From Alistipes sp. (GTDB lineage Bacteria > Bacillota > Clostridia > Oscillospirales > Ruminococcaceae), in the NCBI GenBank assembly GCA_023667265.1, contig JAMPAJ010000001.1, positions 1,417,151 through 1,481,150 of the forward strand: a stretch of DNA of 64,000 nt, given 5' to 3'. The position numbers and the translations under genes were made by a program. Shown here piece by piece: positions 24,516 to 34,186 of the stretch. The stretch's first letter is position 1. Each line of letters opens with the position of its first letter. The notes beneath the pieces were generated by a model. The model was given only the letters and a program-made list of their open reading frames with translations. It was not told the origin of the DNA and searched no databases.

Positions 24516-26021
24516 ATGGATAAACTGACTCTTGAAGCCCTTATCGACCAGCTGCTCGGCAAGCCGGATAATACTGACAGCCATGTCTATTCCGACGAGC
24601 CTGTAATCAGGCGTGCGTCAGAGATAAAAAAGCCGCCGGTGCCTGCAAAGATCAGGGAGATGAGAAGAATAGCGCATACACGCGAGGCGCACTGGAAAAC
24701 GTCTGCCTGGCTTTTCTACCAGCAGGGCACGTTTATGGCGAACTATACTGACGATTACGAATACGAACGCTTTTTTACCATGTTTATGCCCACCTACTCC
24801 GATCTTGACACGGAGCAGCTCCGGGGATATTTCACATGGCGGACAAGGTTCAGAAAGGGCGAATTATTTCCTGCTCCAACGCCTTTTTTGCAGCTTTATG
24901 CTCAGGAAATAATAAATCAGATCGGTATTTCCTCCGCCGAAGAGGGCTTTGAACGGCTTTTGCAGATTCAGCAGGAATATATGAATTATCCGTCAGTTCT
25001 GAACAAATGGATATCCGATTATGCCATATATTATCAGCTTCCGGAAGAATATCTGAACCGATGCAGAGAATTTGACAGCGACAAATATTTAATATCCATA
25101 ATGAATTGTGCCGAAACCGACGCCGATTCACTGTACGAAGCCATTTGCGCTCTGTCAGGCTATAATATTGGAAACTCAAAGTTCTGCAAGGAATATCCCC
25201 TTGAGTACAAGGAAGCGATCGTCCGCATAATACGCAGCCTGTCGCTGTTTCAGGAGAAGCATCGTAAAAAGAGCCTGTGCGAGACCCTTTTCGGCAAGAA
25301 AATCGAGATCTTCCAGAAAATGTTTGACTATGCGGTTTTCTATGAAAAAAACAAACGCCCCAGGTTTACCGTCACGGTAAATTCCGTCCGTTCATATCAA
25401 TTGAACGGAAACACTTTCTGTATCTGCAATAAGTTTGAAAACGTCAAAAGCAGCAAAAGGCTGTCTCTTATCGCCAAAGAAACGGACAGGCTTCTCCGTG
25501 AAGCCTTTAATTTCAAATCTAAGCTCAAAGCCCAGGAAATACCGAAAATTACGCTGAATCTCATCGAAAATGAGATCAACGGGATCGTTTCGGAGAGAGA
25601 ACGCGCTGCCACAGAAAAAAAGACCCGGGAAATAGCTATCGACATTTCCAAGCTTTCAAAGATACGCTCCGACGCCGATATTGTCCGCGACAGGCTTATC
25701 GTCGAGGAGGAAGAGGATATTTTCCCCGAGCCGGCTGCCGAAATTTATGAAGAGGCTCCGGAGGAAACCGAGACTGAGACAAACATCTGTCTGCTTACTG
25801 CTGAGGAAAACGGCTTTTTGCAGACTCTTCTGTCAGGTTCGGATATCAAAGCGTATTCCGCAGGAAAGGGCGTCCTGACATCTGTTTTAGCCGACGGGAT
25901 AAACGAAAAGCTTTTTGATATTTTCGCCGACAATGTAATTGATTTCGACGGCGACTGTCCTGTCATTTTAGAGGACTATTCTGACGATGTAAAGAAAATG
26001 TATGAGAACGGAGAATTATGA
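24516..26021 (+). CDS. TerB-N/TerB-C domain protein
   Basis: A 501-residue cytoplasmic protein and first gene of a coupled three-gene module. Residues about 58-240 match the TerB-N pattern (HWKTSAWLFYQQGTFMANY, PTYSDLDTEQLRGYFTWR). The region from about 415 (TAEENGFLQTLL to the end) resembles TerB-C, with a charged linker between. These domains were described in tellurite-resistance-linked and DNA-processing gene neighbourhoods; a catalytic role is not known. GGAGGAGG precedes the ATG. The stop overlaps the next gene by 4 nt. Probably the scaffold or sensor of the module. Confidence 0.8.
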   Translation: MDKLTLEALIDQLLGKPDNTDSHVYSDEPVIRRASEIKKPPVPAKIREMRRIAHTREAHWKTSAWLFYQQGTFMANYTDDYEYERFFTMFMPTYSDLDTEQLRGYFTWRTRFRKGELFPAPTPFLQLYAQEIINQIGISSAEEGFERLLQIQQEYMNYPSVLNKWISDYAIYYQLPEEYLNRCREFDSDKYLISIMNCAETDADSLYEAICALSGYNIGNSKFCKEYPLEYKEAIVRIIRSLSLFQEKHRKKSLCETLFGKKIEIFQKMFDYAVFYEKNKRPRFTVTVNSVRSYQLNGNTFCICNKFENVKSSKRLSLIAKETDRLLREAFNFKSKLKAQEIPKITLNLIENEINGIVSERERAATEKKTREIAIDISKLSKIRSDADIVRDRLIVEEEEDIFPEPAAEIYEEAPEETETETNICLLTAEENGFLQTLLSGSDIKAYSAGKGVLTSVLADGINEKLFDIFADNVIDFDGDCPVILEDYSDDVKKMYENGEL

Positions 26022-27355
26022 TGCCTGAGAATAAACAAGTTAAGATACCTAAAAGAATAGCCTCGGCTGTTGTAAATTCGCTGAAAGGCGGCGTTGTGCC
26101 CAGGATCGGTCTGCCATATATTACCGTCGGCAGAAAAGCCGAAATAGACGCTCTGCTCCACGACGTTGACATTATCCAGGAGGGCGGAGCTGCTTTCCGG
26201 TTCATCGTCGGACAGTACGGAAGCGGAAAAAGCTTTCTCCTGCAAACAATACGCAATCACGTTATGGACAGAAATTTTGTCGTCGTGGACGCCGATCTGT
26301 CTCCGGAGCGCCGTCTCCAGGGAACAAAGGGTCAGGGACTTGCCGCATATAAGGAGCTTATCCGCAATATGTCCACAAAAACACGTCCCGACGGCGGTGC
26401 GCTGACTCTCATTCTCGACAGGTGGATAAGCAGCGTCCAGGCGGAAACAGCTGCCGAAACCGACCCTGCCTCGCCGAACTTTGAAAAAGCTGTGGAGCGG
26501 AAAATTTACCAGGTCATTTCCGCCCTCAACGAAATGGTGCACGGCTTCGATTTCGCAAAGCTTCTGACCCTCTATTACCGTGCAAGCATGAACGGCGACG
26601 ACGAGACAAAGGCTAAGGCGGTAAAATGGTTCAGAGGAGAATATGCCACGAAAACCGAGGCAAAGGCTGAACTGGGCGTAAATATCATCATTACCGACGA
26701 CGACTGGTATGAATATCTGAAAATTTTCGCTGTTTTCCTGAAACGCGCAGGCTACAGCGGACTGCTGATACTCATTGACGAGCTGGTCAACATCTATAAA
26801 ATTCCCAACGCCATTACACGGCAGTATAATTATGAGAAGATCCTCACCATGTACAACGATACTCTCCAGGGAAAAGCCGGATATATGGGCATTATCATGG
26901 GCGGCACGCCTCAGTGTATCGAGGACACCCGCCGGGGCGTCTACAGCTACGAGGCTCTCCGCTCACGTCTGACCGAAGGACGCATAGCGCGTGAAAACAG
27001 AGAGGGTATACGCGATATGCTCGCGCCTGTAATACGCCTTGTGCCTCTTACTAACGAGGAGCTTGTTGTACTTACGGAAAAGCTTGCTGAAATCCACGCT
27101 GGACTTTTCGGATATGAAAGAAGGATCAGCCAGGAGGAAAATATCGGCTTTATCCGCGCGGAGCTCGGCAGAGTCGGCGCAGACAGCCATATCACGCCAC
27201 GAGAGGTAATACGCGACTATATCGAGCTGCTTGATATGATATACCAGAACCCCGGCATAAGCATCAGCGAGCTTATCACTCCGGAGGCTGTAGGCTCTCT
27301 GTCTCCGGAATCAGCCGGAAGCGGCGACGACTTATTTGCGGAGTTTGAAATATGA
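26018..27355 (+). CDS. BrxD-like P-loop ATPase (DUF2791)
   Basis: A 445-residue ATPase resembling BrxD of type 2 BREX systems. Walker A is GQYGSGKS at 65-72 and Walker B LLILIDE at 249-255. The family stretches AYKELIRNMSTKTRP and GGTPQCIEDTRRGVYSYEALRSRL are present. It is coupled by 4-nt overlaps to the TerB-type gene and the helicase. Inference: it couples ATP hydrolysis to loading or regulating the helicase on DNA. No pglX methylase, pglZ or brxC is present in the window, so this is not a full BREX locus. Confidence 0.8.
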   Translation: MMPENKQVKIPKRIASAVVNSLKGGVVPRIGLPYITVGRKAEIDALLHDVDIIQEGGAAFRFIVGQYGSGKSFLLQTIRNHVMDRNFVVVDADLSPERRLQGTKGQGLAAYKELIRNMSTKTRPDGGALTLILDRWISSVQAETAAETDPASPNFEKAVERKIYQVISALNEMVHGFDFAKLLTLYYRASMNGDDETKAKAVKWFRGEYATKTEAKAELGVNIIITDDDWYEYLKIFAVFLKRAGYSGLLILIDELVNIYKIPNAITRQYNYEKILTMYNDTLQGKAGYMGIIMGGTPQCIEDTRRGVYSYEALRSRLTEGRIARENREGIRDMLAPVIRLVPLTNEELVVLTEKLAEIHAGLFGYERRISQEENIGFIRAELGRVGADSHITPREVIRDYIELLDMIYQNPGISISELITPEAVGSLSPESAGSGDDLFAEFEI

Positions 27356-29610
27356 ACACATTTGACCGCTACGCGCCGTTTATCCAGGACTTCATCTACC
27401 AGAACAACTGGGAATCCCTAAGAGGCGTTCAGGCTGCGGCTGCCGACGTTATCTTCAACTCCGATGATAACCTGCTGCTTTCCGCGTCGACAGCGTCGGG
27501 AAAGACCGAGGCGGCATTTTTTCCCATTCTGACGCTTTTTTCCGAAGATCCGCCGGGATCGGTGGGAGCGTTGTACATCGGGCCGCTTAAAGCCCTGATA
27601 AACGACCAGTTCTACCGACTTACGGAGCTGTGCGAGGAGGCGGATATCCCCGTCTGGCACTGGCACGGCGACGCAGCACAATCCCACAAAAGCCGTATGC
27701 TGAAAAATCCCTCCGGTATCCTACAGATCACTCCGGAATCCCTTGAGGCTATGCTGCTTCGGAAAAATGCGCTTATTCCGAAGCTTTTCGGAGATCTGCG
27801 GTTTGTCGTTATTGACGAGGTGCACTCTCTTATGCGCGGAGACCGGGGCGGACAGACGCTTTGCCTTATAGAGCGGCTGTCACGGCTTGCAGGCGTAAAT
27901 CCGCGGAGAATAGGACTTTCAGCCACTATCGGCGACCTTGAAGCCACAGGACGTTTTCTCTCCGCAGGCACGGGCAGGAGAACTGCAATTCCCAAAATCA
28001 CCGAAAAAGGCGCAAAATGGCGGCTTTCCATGGAGCATTTTTACATTTCACAGGAAAATAACCCGGAAGAAAGCGACAGCGGCAGTCCTGCGCTGCCTGT
28101 TCTGGACGAAAAAACCGATACCGCTCCTAAAAATGCAGATGCCGGGCTTGGATATATTTTTGAGCACACAAGAGGCAAAAAATGCCTCGTTTTTGTCAAT
28201 TCCCGCGAGGACTGCGAGGCGGTGACGACTACCCTGCGCTCCTACTGCGAGGCTAATAACGAGCCGGACAGATTTCTTATCCACCATGGCAACCTTTCTG
28301 CATCATACCGCGAAACTGCCGAGGATATAATGAAAGACGAAAGCATCAACATGACGACCTGCACAACCGCTACTCTCGAGCTGGGGATCGACATCGGCAG
28401 GCTGGAACGCGCATTTCAGATAGACGCGCCATTCACGGTCTCCTCATTCCTCCAGCGTATGGGTCGGACAGGCCGCCGGGAGCTTCCCCCGGAAATGTGG
28501 TTCGTCATAAGGGAGGAGCTTCCGGAGCCCCGTTCTATGCTGCCGGAGACTATTCCCTGGAAGCTGCTGCAAGCCATTGCCCTCATACAGATCTATCTGG
28601 AAGAACGCTGGGTCGAGCCGCCAAGGCTGGACAGACTGCCGTATTCCCTGCTATACCACCAGACTATGAGCACCCTTGCGTCCTGCGGAGAAATGACGCC
28701 GGCTGAGCTGGCGAAAAGGGTTCTTACTCTCAATATCTTCCACCGTATCTCCCAGGAGGATCTCAGGATACTGCTGCGTCATCTTCTTGAGACCGACCAT
28801 ATCCAGCGGACGGACGAGGGCGGAATTATCGTTGGAATAACCGGAGAAAGAGTTATCAACAGCTTTAAATTCTACGCCGTTTTCCAGGAGAACGACGAGT
28901 ACACAGTCCGCAGCGAATCCCAGGAGCTGGGCACGATCGTAAGTCCGCCGCCTGTCGGAGAGAAGATCGCCATTGCAGGTCACGTATGGCTTGTCGAGGA
29001 GATAGACCACAAGCGGCATCTGGTCTACTGCACGCTTATTAAGGGAAAAGTTCCTGCATATTTCGGGGACTGCCCGGGGGATATCAATACCAGGATCTTA
29101 CGTCGTATGAGGCAGGTTCTCACAGAAAGCAGAAGCTATCCGTATCTTATGAAAAACGCCGTTCTGCGGCTGGAAAATGCCCGTAATTCGGCGCGCAGCT
29201 CCGGAGCTGCGGTCTCGCCGCTTATCTGCCTGGGCGGAAATATGTGGGTTCTCTTTCCCTGGCTCGGCACTTACGCATTTTTGGCAATGGAGCGTTTCTT
29301 AAAGCTGCGGTGCGGCGAAAGGCTCGGAATAAAGGGGCTCGACTCCGCGCGTCCGTACTATATCAACTTCAAAATGAAGGCTGCTCCGGCGGAATTTTTC
29401 GCAGTTCTGGCAGATGAAGCGGCTAAGGAATTTGACCCTCTTGCACTTGTATATCCCGGTGAAGTGCCGGTTTTTGAGAAATACGACCAGTATCTGCCGG
29501 AGGAGCTTATAAAAAAAGGCTTCGCTTACGGCGTGCTGGACATTGCAGGAATGAAGGCCCGGGTATATGAGATGTGCCGGGAATTTGAAGAGGGCGCGGT
29601 TTTGTCCTGA
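27352..29610 (+). CDS. BrxHI/Lhr-like DEAD/DEAH helicase
   Basis: A 752-residue superfamily 2 helicase. Motif I is ASTASGKTEAAF (about 45-56), motif II VIDEVHSL, motif III GLSATIGD, and motif VI QRMGRTGRR. A C-terminal Lhr-like extension follows. Size and partner gene fit BrxHI of BREX type 2 neighbourhoods. The gene overlaps the ATPase by 4 nt and ends in a strong terminator, closing the module. Translocation on DNA is expected by family; the target is unknown. Confidence 0.85.
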   Translation: MNTFDRYAPFIQDFIYQNNWESLRGVQAAAADVIFNSDDNLLLSASTASGKTEAAFFPILTLFSEDPPGSVGALYIGPLKALINDQFYRLTELCEEADIPVWHWHGDAAQSHKSRMLKNPSGILQITPESLEAMLLRKNALIPKLFGDLRFVVIDEVHSLMRGDRGGQTLCLIERLSRLAGVNPRRIGLSATIGDLEATGRFLSAGTGRRTAIPKITEKGAKWRLSMEHFYISQENNPEESDSGSPALPVLDEKTDTAPKNADAGLGYIFEHTRGKKCLVFVNSREDCEAVTTTLRSYCEANNEPDRFLIHHGNLSASYRETAEDIMKDESINMTTCTTATLELGIDIGRLERAFQIDAPFTVSSFLQRMGRTGRRELPPEMWFVIREELPEPRSMLPETIPWKLLQAIALIQIYLEERWVEPPRLDRLPYSLLYHQTMSTLASCGEMTPAELAKRVLTLNIFHRISQEDLRILLRHLLETDHIQRTDEGGIIVGITGERVINSFKFYAVFQENDEYTVRSESQELGTIVSPPPVGEKIAIAGHVWLVEEIDHKRHLVYCTLIKGKVPAYFGDCPGDINTRILRRMRQVLTESRSYPYLMKNAVLRLENARNSARSSGAAVSPLICLGGNMWVLFPWLGTYAFLAMERFLKLRCGERLGIKGLDSARPYYINFKMKAAPAEFFAVLADEAAKEFDPLALVYPGEVPVFEKYDQYLPEELIKKGFAYGVLDIAGMKARVYEMCREFEEGAVLS

Positions 29611-29629
29611 ATTTTGAGGATGGATATAA

Positions 29630-29664
29630 AAAATAGACAAGGAAAAATTATCCTTGTCTATTTT
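29630..29664. terminator. Bidirectional terminator
   Basis: A 14-bp perfect stem AAAATAGACAAGGA/TCCTTGTCTATTTT with a 7-nt loop, T-rich on both sides. It ends the TerB-ATPase-helicase operon (plus) and can also serve dpaB (minus). Confidence 0.92.
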
Positions 29665-29726
29665 TATAAGTTGTTTATTTTAAATTATAAGCTTTTGATC
29701 ACAGAATATAAGTCCGGAACAGACTA

Positions 29727-30320
29727 TCAATCATAAATGATAGGTCGAAGCTGGACACCCTCCAGCGCCGCCGCGGCAGCCTCTGGTATCATCTCAAACT
29801 GCGCAACAAGAGACGCCGGCTTTTTCTCGATATCGTCCTGGAGCATCGGCACAAAATAATAATTCTTGCGGTTGAAAAGCTCTCCAATATTTTTTGCCGA
29901 GCCAAGAAGAGAATCGTTGCTTGCTATGGCGAGAACGACCGGCTTTCCGCTGCGCAAATGTGATTTTACAGCCATTGTTGCAGCAGTATCGGTTATACCG
30001 TTAGCCAGCTTCGCAGCCGTATTTGAGGTACACGGCGCAACGACTAAAATATCGGTCATATTCTTAGGCCCGATAGGCTCTGCGCCGTTTATGTCGGTTA
30101 TGACTCTGCTGCCGCTCAGCTCCTCCAGCTTGCACAGGTTTTCAACATCTGTGCCGAAACGTGTTGATAACCCTGCCGCGGTCTCCGACATAACAGGCAC
30201 GATCTCCGCGCCCAGCTCACGAAGCCGCTGAACCTGCCGGAAGCAGCGGTCGAATGTGCAGAACGAACCGGTCATAACAAAGCCTATGCGTTTTCCTTTC
30301 AGACTGTCAAGCTCAGGCAT
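29727..30320 (-). CDS. dpaB: Dipicolinate synthase subunit B
   Basis: Flavoprotein subunit (SpoVFB) of the enzyme that makes dipicolinic acid in the mother cell for spore heat resistance. The protein begins KRIGFVMTGSFCTFD and has VVAPCTSNTAAKLANGITDTA, the flavoprotein-fold signature of the family. An in-frame TTG upstream overlaps the ribosome site; AAAGGAG at 8-nt spacing selects ATG 30320, giving 197 residues. The start overlaps dpaA by 8 nt. Confidence 0.95.
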   Translation of the reverse strand: MPELDSLKGKRIGFVMTGSFCTFDRCFRQVQRLRELGAEIVPVMSETAAGLSTRFGTDVENLCKLEELSGSRVITDINGAEPIGPKNMTDILVVAPCTSNTAAKLANGITDTAATMAVKSHLRSGKPVVLAIASNDSLLGSAKNIGELFNRKNYYFVPMLQDDIEKKPASLVAQFEMIPEAAAAALEGVQLRPIIYD

Positions 30321-31176
30321 GGCAGACACTCCTTTCTTCAAGAATGTTTATTATCGCCTCTCCGACATATTTTCCGGCAGTCACCGGCGCGGATTTTCCG
30401 GGGATACCCAGTGCCCAGAGCACCTTTTTTCCCTGTATAGAGGCGGCGTTCATGTCAAAGCCTCCGGGACGTGAGGCGAGATCAATAAAAAGTGCGTCCC
30501 AGGAGAACAGCTCCAGCCTTTTTTCGTCAAATATCAACTCGGGAACAGTGTTGAAAACAAGCCCGAAGCTGCCGTCCATATCCTTGGTGTATACGGAGCT
30601 TATTCCGAGAATACGTGATTTTGCAGCTCCGGAGGAATTGCGGACGGCGGCTGTCACATCAGCGCCGAAGCCTTTCAGTATCTCCGCAAGAGCTGTTCCG
30701 ATACGCCCAAGACCGACTATAAGCACAGGCAGACCGTTAAGCGTCACCGGAAGATTCTCCAGGGCAAGCTTCACAGCGCCTTCCGCTGTCGGGATAGCGT
30801 TGTTCAGCGCAAGCTCCTCCCGGCTCATGTAATCGACTATGTCGCTGCCTGGGAAATAATCATTAAGGCGGCTGTCGGCTCTGCCGGTAAATATGATCGC
30901 TTCTTTTTTCAGCATTGGTATTATTTCCCCGATCATCAGAGGATTTCTGCTGCATGGGGTATTTACGCCTCCCTCGTCGTTAAAAGGCGGAACCGGCAGA
31001 ACGAGCGCATCGTATATTTCCCGCTGCTCCGGAGCGGCAATGCCGAAATGATGCTTATACGGCAGAAAATCACTGTCAAAGCCAAGAATATCGCTTTTAT
31101 ATTTTTCGGCAAGCTTATCTGCGCAGTATATCTGCCGAAGATCTCCTCCGGCTGTAAGTATTCTCAATTTATCCAT
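30313..31176 (-). CDS. dpaA: Dipicolinate synthase subunit A
   Basis: Dehydrogenase-like subunit (SpoVFA) of dipicolinate synthase. The 287-residue protein has the family N-terminus with LPVPPFNDEGGVNTP and a Rossmann motif LIVGLGRIGTALAEIL, followed by IDLASRPGGFD. It is coupled to dpaB. The minus-strand upstream sequence contains CATATAATG, resembling a sigma-K/E -10, which would fit mother-cell expression, though no clear -35 is visible. Confidence 0.95.
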   Translation of the reverse strand: MDKLRILTAGGDLRQIYCADKLAEKYKSDILGFDSDFLPYKHHFGIAAPEQREIYDALVLPVPPFNDEGGVNTPCSRNPLMIGEIIPMLKKEAIIFTGRADSRLNDYFPGSDIVDYMSREELALNNAIPTAEGAVKLALENLPVTLNGLPVLIVGLGRIGTALAEILKGFGADVTAAVRNSSGAAKSRILGISSVYTKDMDGSFGLVFNTVPELIFDEKRLELFSWDALFIDLASRPGGFDMNAASIQGKKVLWALGIPGKSAPVTAGKYVGEAIINILEERSVCHA

Positions 31177-31253
31177 AGTTGACTCCTATCTGTTTTTTCT
31201 TCATTATATGGCGGAATCAAAAAAATGGCTACTATTTTATATATTGAAATTTA

Positions 31254-31282
31254 TTGACTTTTTTACGGAATAGTGGTAGAAT
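31254..31282 (+). promoter_or_regulatory. GH74 gene promoter
   Basis: TTGACT (31254-31259), 17 nt, then TAGAAT (31277-31282). The leader to the ATG is about 65 nt, AT-rich, with a TTAACTAATTGTTAA inverted repeat at its centre that could be an operator. Confidence 0.8.
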
Positions 31283-31356
31283 AGTATCAGAGAATATTAT
31301 TTAACTAATTGTTAAATAAATATAAATTGATTAAGAAAACAGGAGGAAAATTGCAA

Positions 31357-34008
31357 ATGAATTTACTGAAAAAGACCACTGCCGGCGTTCTTGCCCTCTG
31401 CCTCGGCGCTGTTTGTGCGGCACAGACAAACAGTCTACCGATGCTGAACCAGGCTGCGGCGGCAAACATTGAGGACTCTATGAAATGGGAGCCTGTCAAA
31501 ATAGGCGGCGCAGGCTTCGTTTCCGGCATTGTTACAGGTCAGAAGGAAATGTATCTTCGTACAGACGTAGGCGGCGCGTACAAATGGAACTATGAGACCT
31601 CGGAATGGGAGCAGCTTCTCGGATTTATCAACGAGGCTGACCGCGGACTTCTCTCCGTAAAGGGTATCGCTGTCGACCCCACTGACGACGACACAGCCTA
31701 CTTCCTCTGCGGCTGCGCTTACTTCTCCGATGCGAGAACGGTTATTTTCAAGACGACCGACGGCGGTAAGACCTTTACTCAGTCCGACGTTACCGAGCAT
31801 ATACAGATACACGGCAACGGCGACGGACGTCAGTGTATCGAGCCTATCGCTATCGACCCCGACGACCCGGACACTATTTATGCCGGAGGCGACGTTACTG
31901 CCGGCAAATCCGCGCTTATCAAGTCAACAGACGGCGGTAAGACCTGGAATCCCGTTATAGGCTACGATGATCTGGGACTCTTCTCCGGCGAGTTGAAATA
32001 TCCTACATGGACAGAGCATATGGTAAGATGCACTGAGCCTTCCAAGGAATACAACGCTCAGAACGGTATCGGCTGTATCTATATTTACGACGGTAAGGTT
32101 TATGTCGGTACTTCCGTAACAGGACAGGCAAATATCCATGTTGCAGATGTCAAGGACGACAAATTTGAGGTTCTCACAGAAGATCTTCCGACAGCAAATT
32201 ACCCCTGCTCTATCACTGACGACGGAAACGGCAATATCTTCTTCACCTACATCGCAGGTCTTGCATTTTCCGGAAGCTCCGGCGGTGCGTATAAGTATAA
32301 CACAAAGACAGGCGAAGTGACCTGCTTTGACGAGCTGAAAAATGCTATAGGAATGATCGAGGCTGACAAGGACGACCCCAATAAGCTGCTGGCGAGAACC
32401 TGCGGTCTGTGGTCAGATCAGTGGTACGAGGAAAAGTGGACTGAAAACTCTATCGCCTGGGGCGACTACTTCTTCCGTTCGACAGACGGCGGCGAGACAT
32501 GGCAGAATATTACTCCCGGTCAGGGCGAAACCATATATGACGCCGACGGTTCGCACAAGGTTTTCGTTTCGCTTCCTATGGATACCAACGGCTATGACTG
32601 GATATACGGCAAGGCTTGCCACTGGGGCAGCGGTATCGTCATTGACCCGAGAGATCCCGAAAGAATACTTATGACTTCCGGTAACGGCGTATTTGCCTGC
32701 GACAACGTCTGGGACGAATTAGGCGTTCAGTTCTACTTCCAGCCCGACGGTGTTGAGGAGGTAGTTGCTCTCGACTTCACCAGCGTTCCCGGAGGTGCAA
32801 ATTACTCCGCTATCGGCGACTACGACGGCTATATCCACACCGACATCAACGAGATCGGCGAGCAGTACAGCCCTAATATCGGTTCGACATCAGCTATCGC
32901 ATACTGTCCCCAGAATCCGGACGTTATGGTTCGCTGCTCCGAGCACGAAAAAGGCGCTCTCTACAGCATGGACGCCGGAAAGACCTGGACTGAAATGGCA
33001 AATCCCGGCTGTCAGGGCGGTAAGGCTGCAATTGCTAAGATCGACGACGACACCTACAGAATTTTCCGTTCGGACAACGGTGGAAAAGTAGTTTACTCTG
33101 ATAACTTCGGCGGTTCATGGAACGACTGCTCCGGAATCCCGTCACAGTACGGCTCAAAGACTACATTTGTAATGTCCGAACCCAGCGATGCAAATATTGT
33201 TTACGCATACGCGACTTACTATAATTCCTCATGGGGATATTCCAAGCCTGCGCCCACCGAAGAGGACGCACAGTATATATTCTGCGTCAGCACAGACGGA
33301 GGAAAGACGTTCACCTCGACAAATGTTTGTATGTACGACCAGTGCGATACGGCAGGACGGCTTGCTTATCTCGGCGAGGGCGAGCTTGCACTGGGCGCGG
33401 GCTGGTACGGTATGTACCGCGCATCTGTAAAGGACGGCAAGGCAACGATCACTAAACTGGACAGCGTGTACTACTGCAAAACGGCTGGCTACGGCGCACC
33501 GGAAAAGGCTGGCGGACTGAATACGCTTTATATTTACGGCAGGCCCTCTGAAAGCGATGCCGAGGGTATATACCGCTCTACAGACGGCGGCGAGACCTGG
33601 GACTGCATCAACACCAATATGCTCTACGGAGGCACAGGAAACGGAAACTTCCTTGTCGGCGATATGAATGAGTTCGGTAGGGTATATATGTCAACGGTCG
33701 GCGCAGGTATTGTCTGCGGTCATCTTGACGATGGTTCGGAGCCTGCTACAAAGCCTACAACACAGCCCAGCTCAGGCAAAGAGGAGATCTTATACGGAGA
33801 TGCGAATTGTGACGGCATTGTTGATATTTCAGATGCAACTATAATTCTCCAGTATATCGGAAACAGCGACAAGTATAAGCTTTCAGCCGCCGGAGCTGTA
33901 AATGCTGACTGCTTCGATCCCGGCAGCGGAATCACTGCACTTGATGCTCTGGCAGTTCAGAAGCTTGACGCGAAGGTGCTTTCAAAGCTTCCGGAAATGT
34001 CTGAATAA
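31357..34008 (+). CDS. GH74-type xyloglucanase with dockerin
   Basis: Secreted glycoside hydrolase predicted to cleave xyloglucan or related beta-glucans. The 883-residue protein has a signal peptide (KKTTAGVLALCLGAVCAAQ) and a tandem beta-propeller with several STDGGKTW-type repeats. Likely catalytic aspartates are in YLRTDVGGAYKW and VIDPRDPERILMTSGNGVF. After a short Thr/Ser linker, a C-terminal dockerin has DANCDGIVDISDAT and a more divergent second repeat. AGGAGG 10 nt upstream supports the ATG at 31357; a longer frame adds a Lys-rich tail before the signal. Confidence 0.93.
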   Translation: MNLLKKTTAGVLALCLGAVCAAQTNSLPMLNQAAAANIEDSMKWEPVKIGGAGFVSGIVTGQKEMYLRTDVGGAYKWNYETSEWEQLLGFINEADRGLLSVKGIAVDPTDDDTAYFLCGCAYFSDARTVIFKTTDGGKTFTQSDVTEHIQIHGNGDGRQCIEPIAIDPDDPDTIYAGGDVTAGKSALIKSTDGGKTWNPVIGYDDLGLFSGELKYPTWTEHMVRCTEPSKEYNAQNGIGCIYIYDGKVYVGTSVTGQANIHVADVKDDKFEVLTEDLPTANYPCSITDDGNGNIFFTYIAGLAFSGSSGGAYKYNTKTGEVTCFDELKNAIGMIEADKDDPNKLLARTCGLWSDQWYEEKWTENSIAWGDYFFRSTDGGETWQNITPGQGETIYDADGSHKVFVSLPMDTNGYDWIYGKACHWGSGIVIDPRDPERILMTSGNGVFACDNVWDELGVQFYFQPDGVEEVVALDFTSVPGGANYSAIGDYDGYIHTDINEIGEQYSPNIGSTSAIAYCPQNPDVMVRCSEHEKGALYSMDAGKTWTEMANPGCQGGKAAIAKIDDDTYRIFRSDNGGKVVYSDNFGGSWNDCSGIPSQYGSKTTFVMSEPSDANIVYAYATYYNSSWGYSKPAPTEEDAQYIFCVSTDGGKTFTSTNVCMYDQCDTAGRLAYLGEGELALGAGWYGMYRASVKDGKATITKLDSVYYCKTAGYGAPEKAGGLNTLYIYGRPSESDAEGIYRSTDGGETWDCINTNMLYGGTGNGNFLVGDMNEFGRVYMSTVGAGIVCGHLDDGSEPATKPTTQPSSGKEEILYGDANCDGIVDISDATIILQYIGNSDKYKLSAAGAVNADCFDPGSGITALDALAVQKLDAKVLSKLPEMSE

Positions 34009-34036
34009 ACACTGAATATTGAGTCAAACGACTAAA

Positions 34037-34080
34037 AAATCGGGCTCTCCAGGAAAAATTAAACCTGGAAAGCCCGATTT
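34037..34080 (+). terminator. GH74 terminator
   Basis: A stem of 17 nt per arm (AAATCGGGCT-C-TCCAGG with its complement, one mismatch) with a 10-nt loop. The following tail is only moderately T-rich. Confidence 0.8.
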
Positions 34081-34112
34081 ACTCTATATAATGCTTTTCT
34101 ACTGCAAACCGG

Positions 34113-34157
34113 AAAATTCAGGAGACGCTCTCTCTTGCAGAGCGTCCCCTGAATTTT
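34113..34157. terminator. Second convergent terminator
   Basis: Stem AAAATTCAGG-GACGCTCT with its complement, loop CTCTTGC, followed by TTTTTAATTT on the plus strand. It backs up the GH74 terminator and may stop minus-strand transcription from the P-type ATPase gene. Confidence 0.8.
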
Positions 34158-34186
34158 TAATTTATATCTCTTGCAATGAGATTTTT

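Noticed and set aside
24516-29610. Calling the TerB triplet a BREX system
   Set aside because: Only BrxD- and BrxHI-like parts are seen; PglZ, PglX, BrxC/PglY and PglW are absent from the window.
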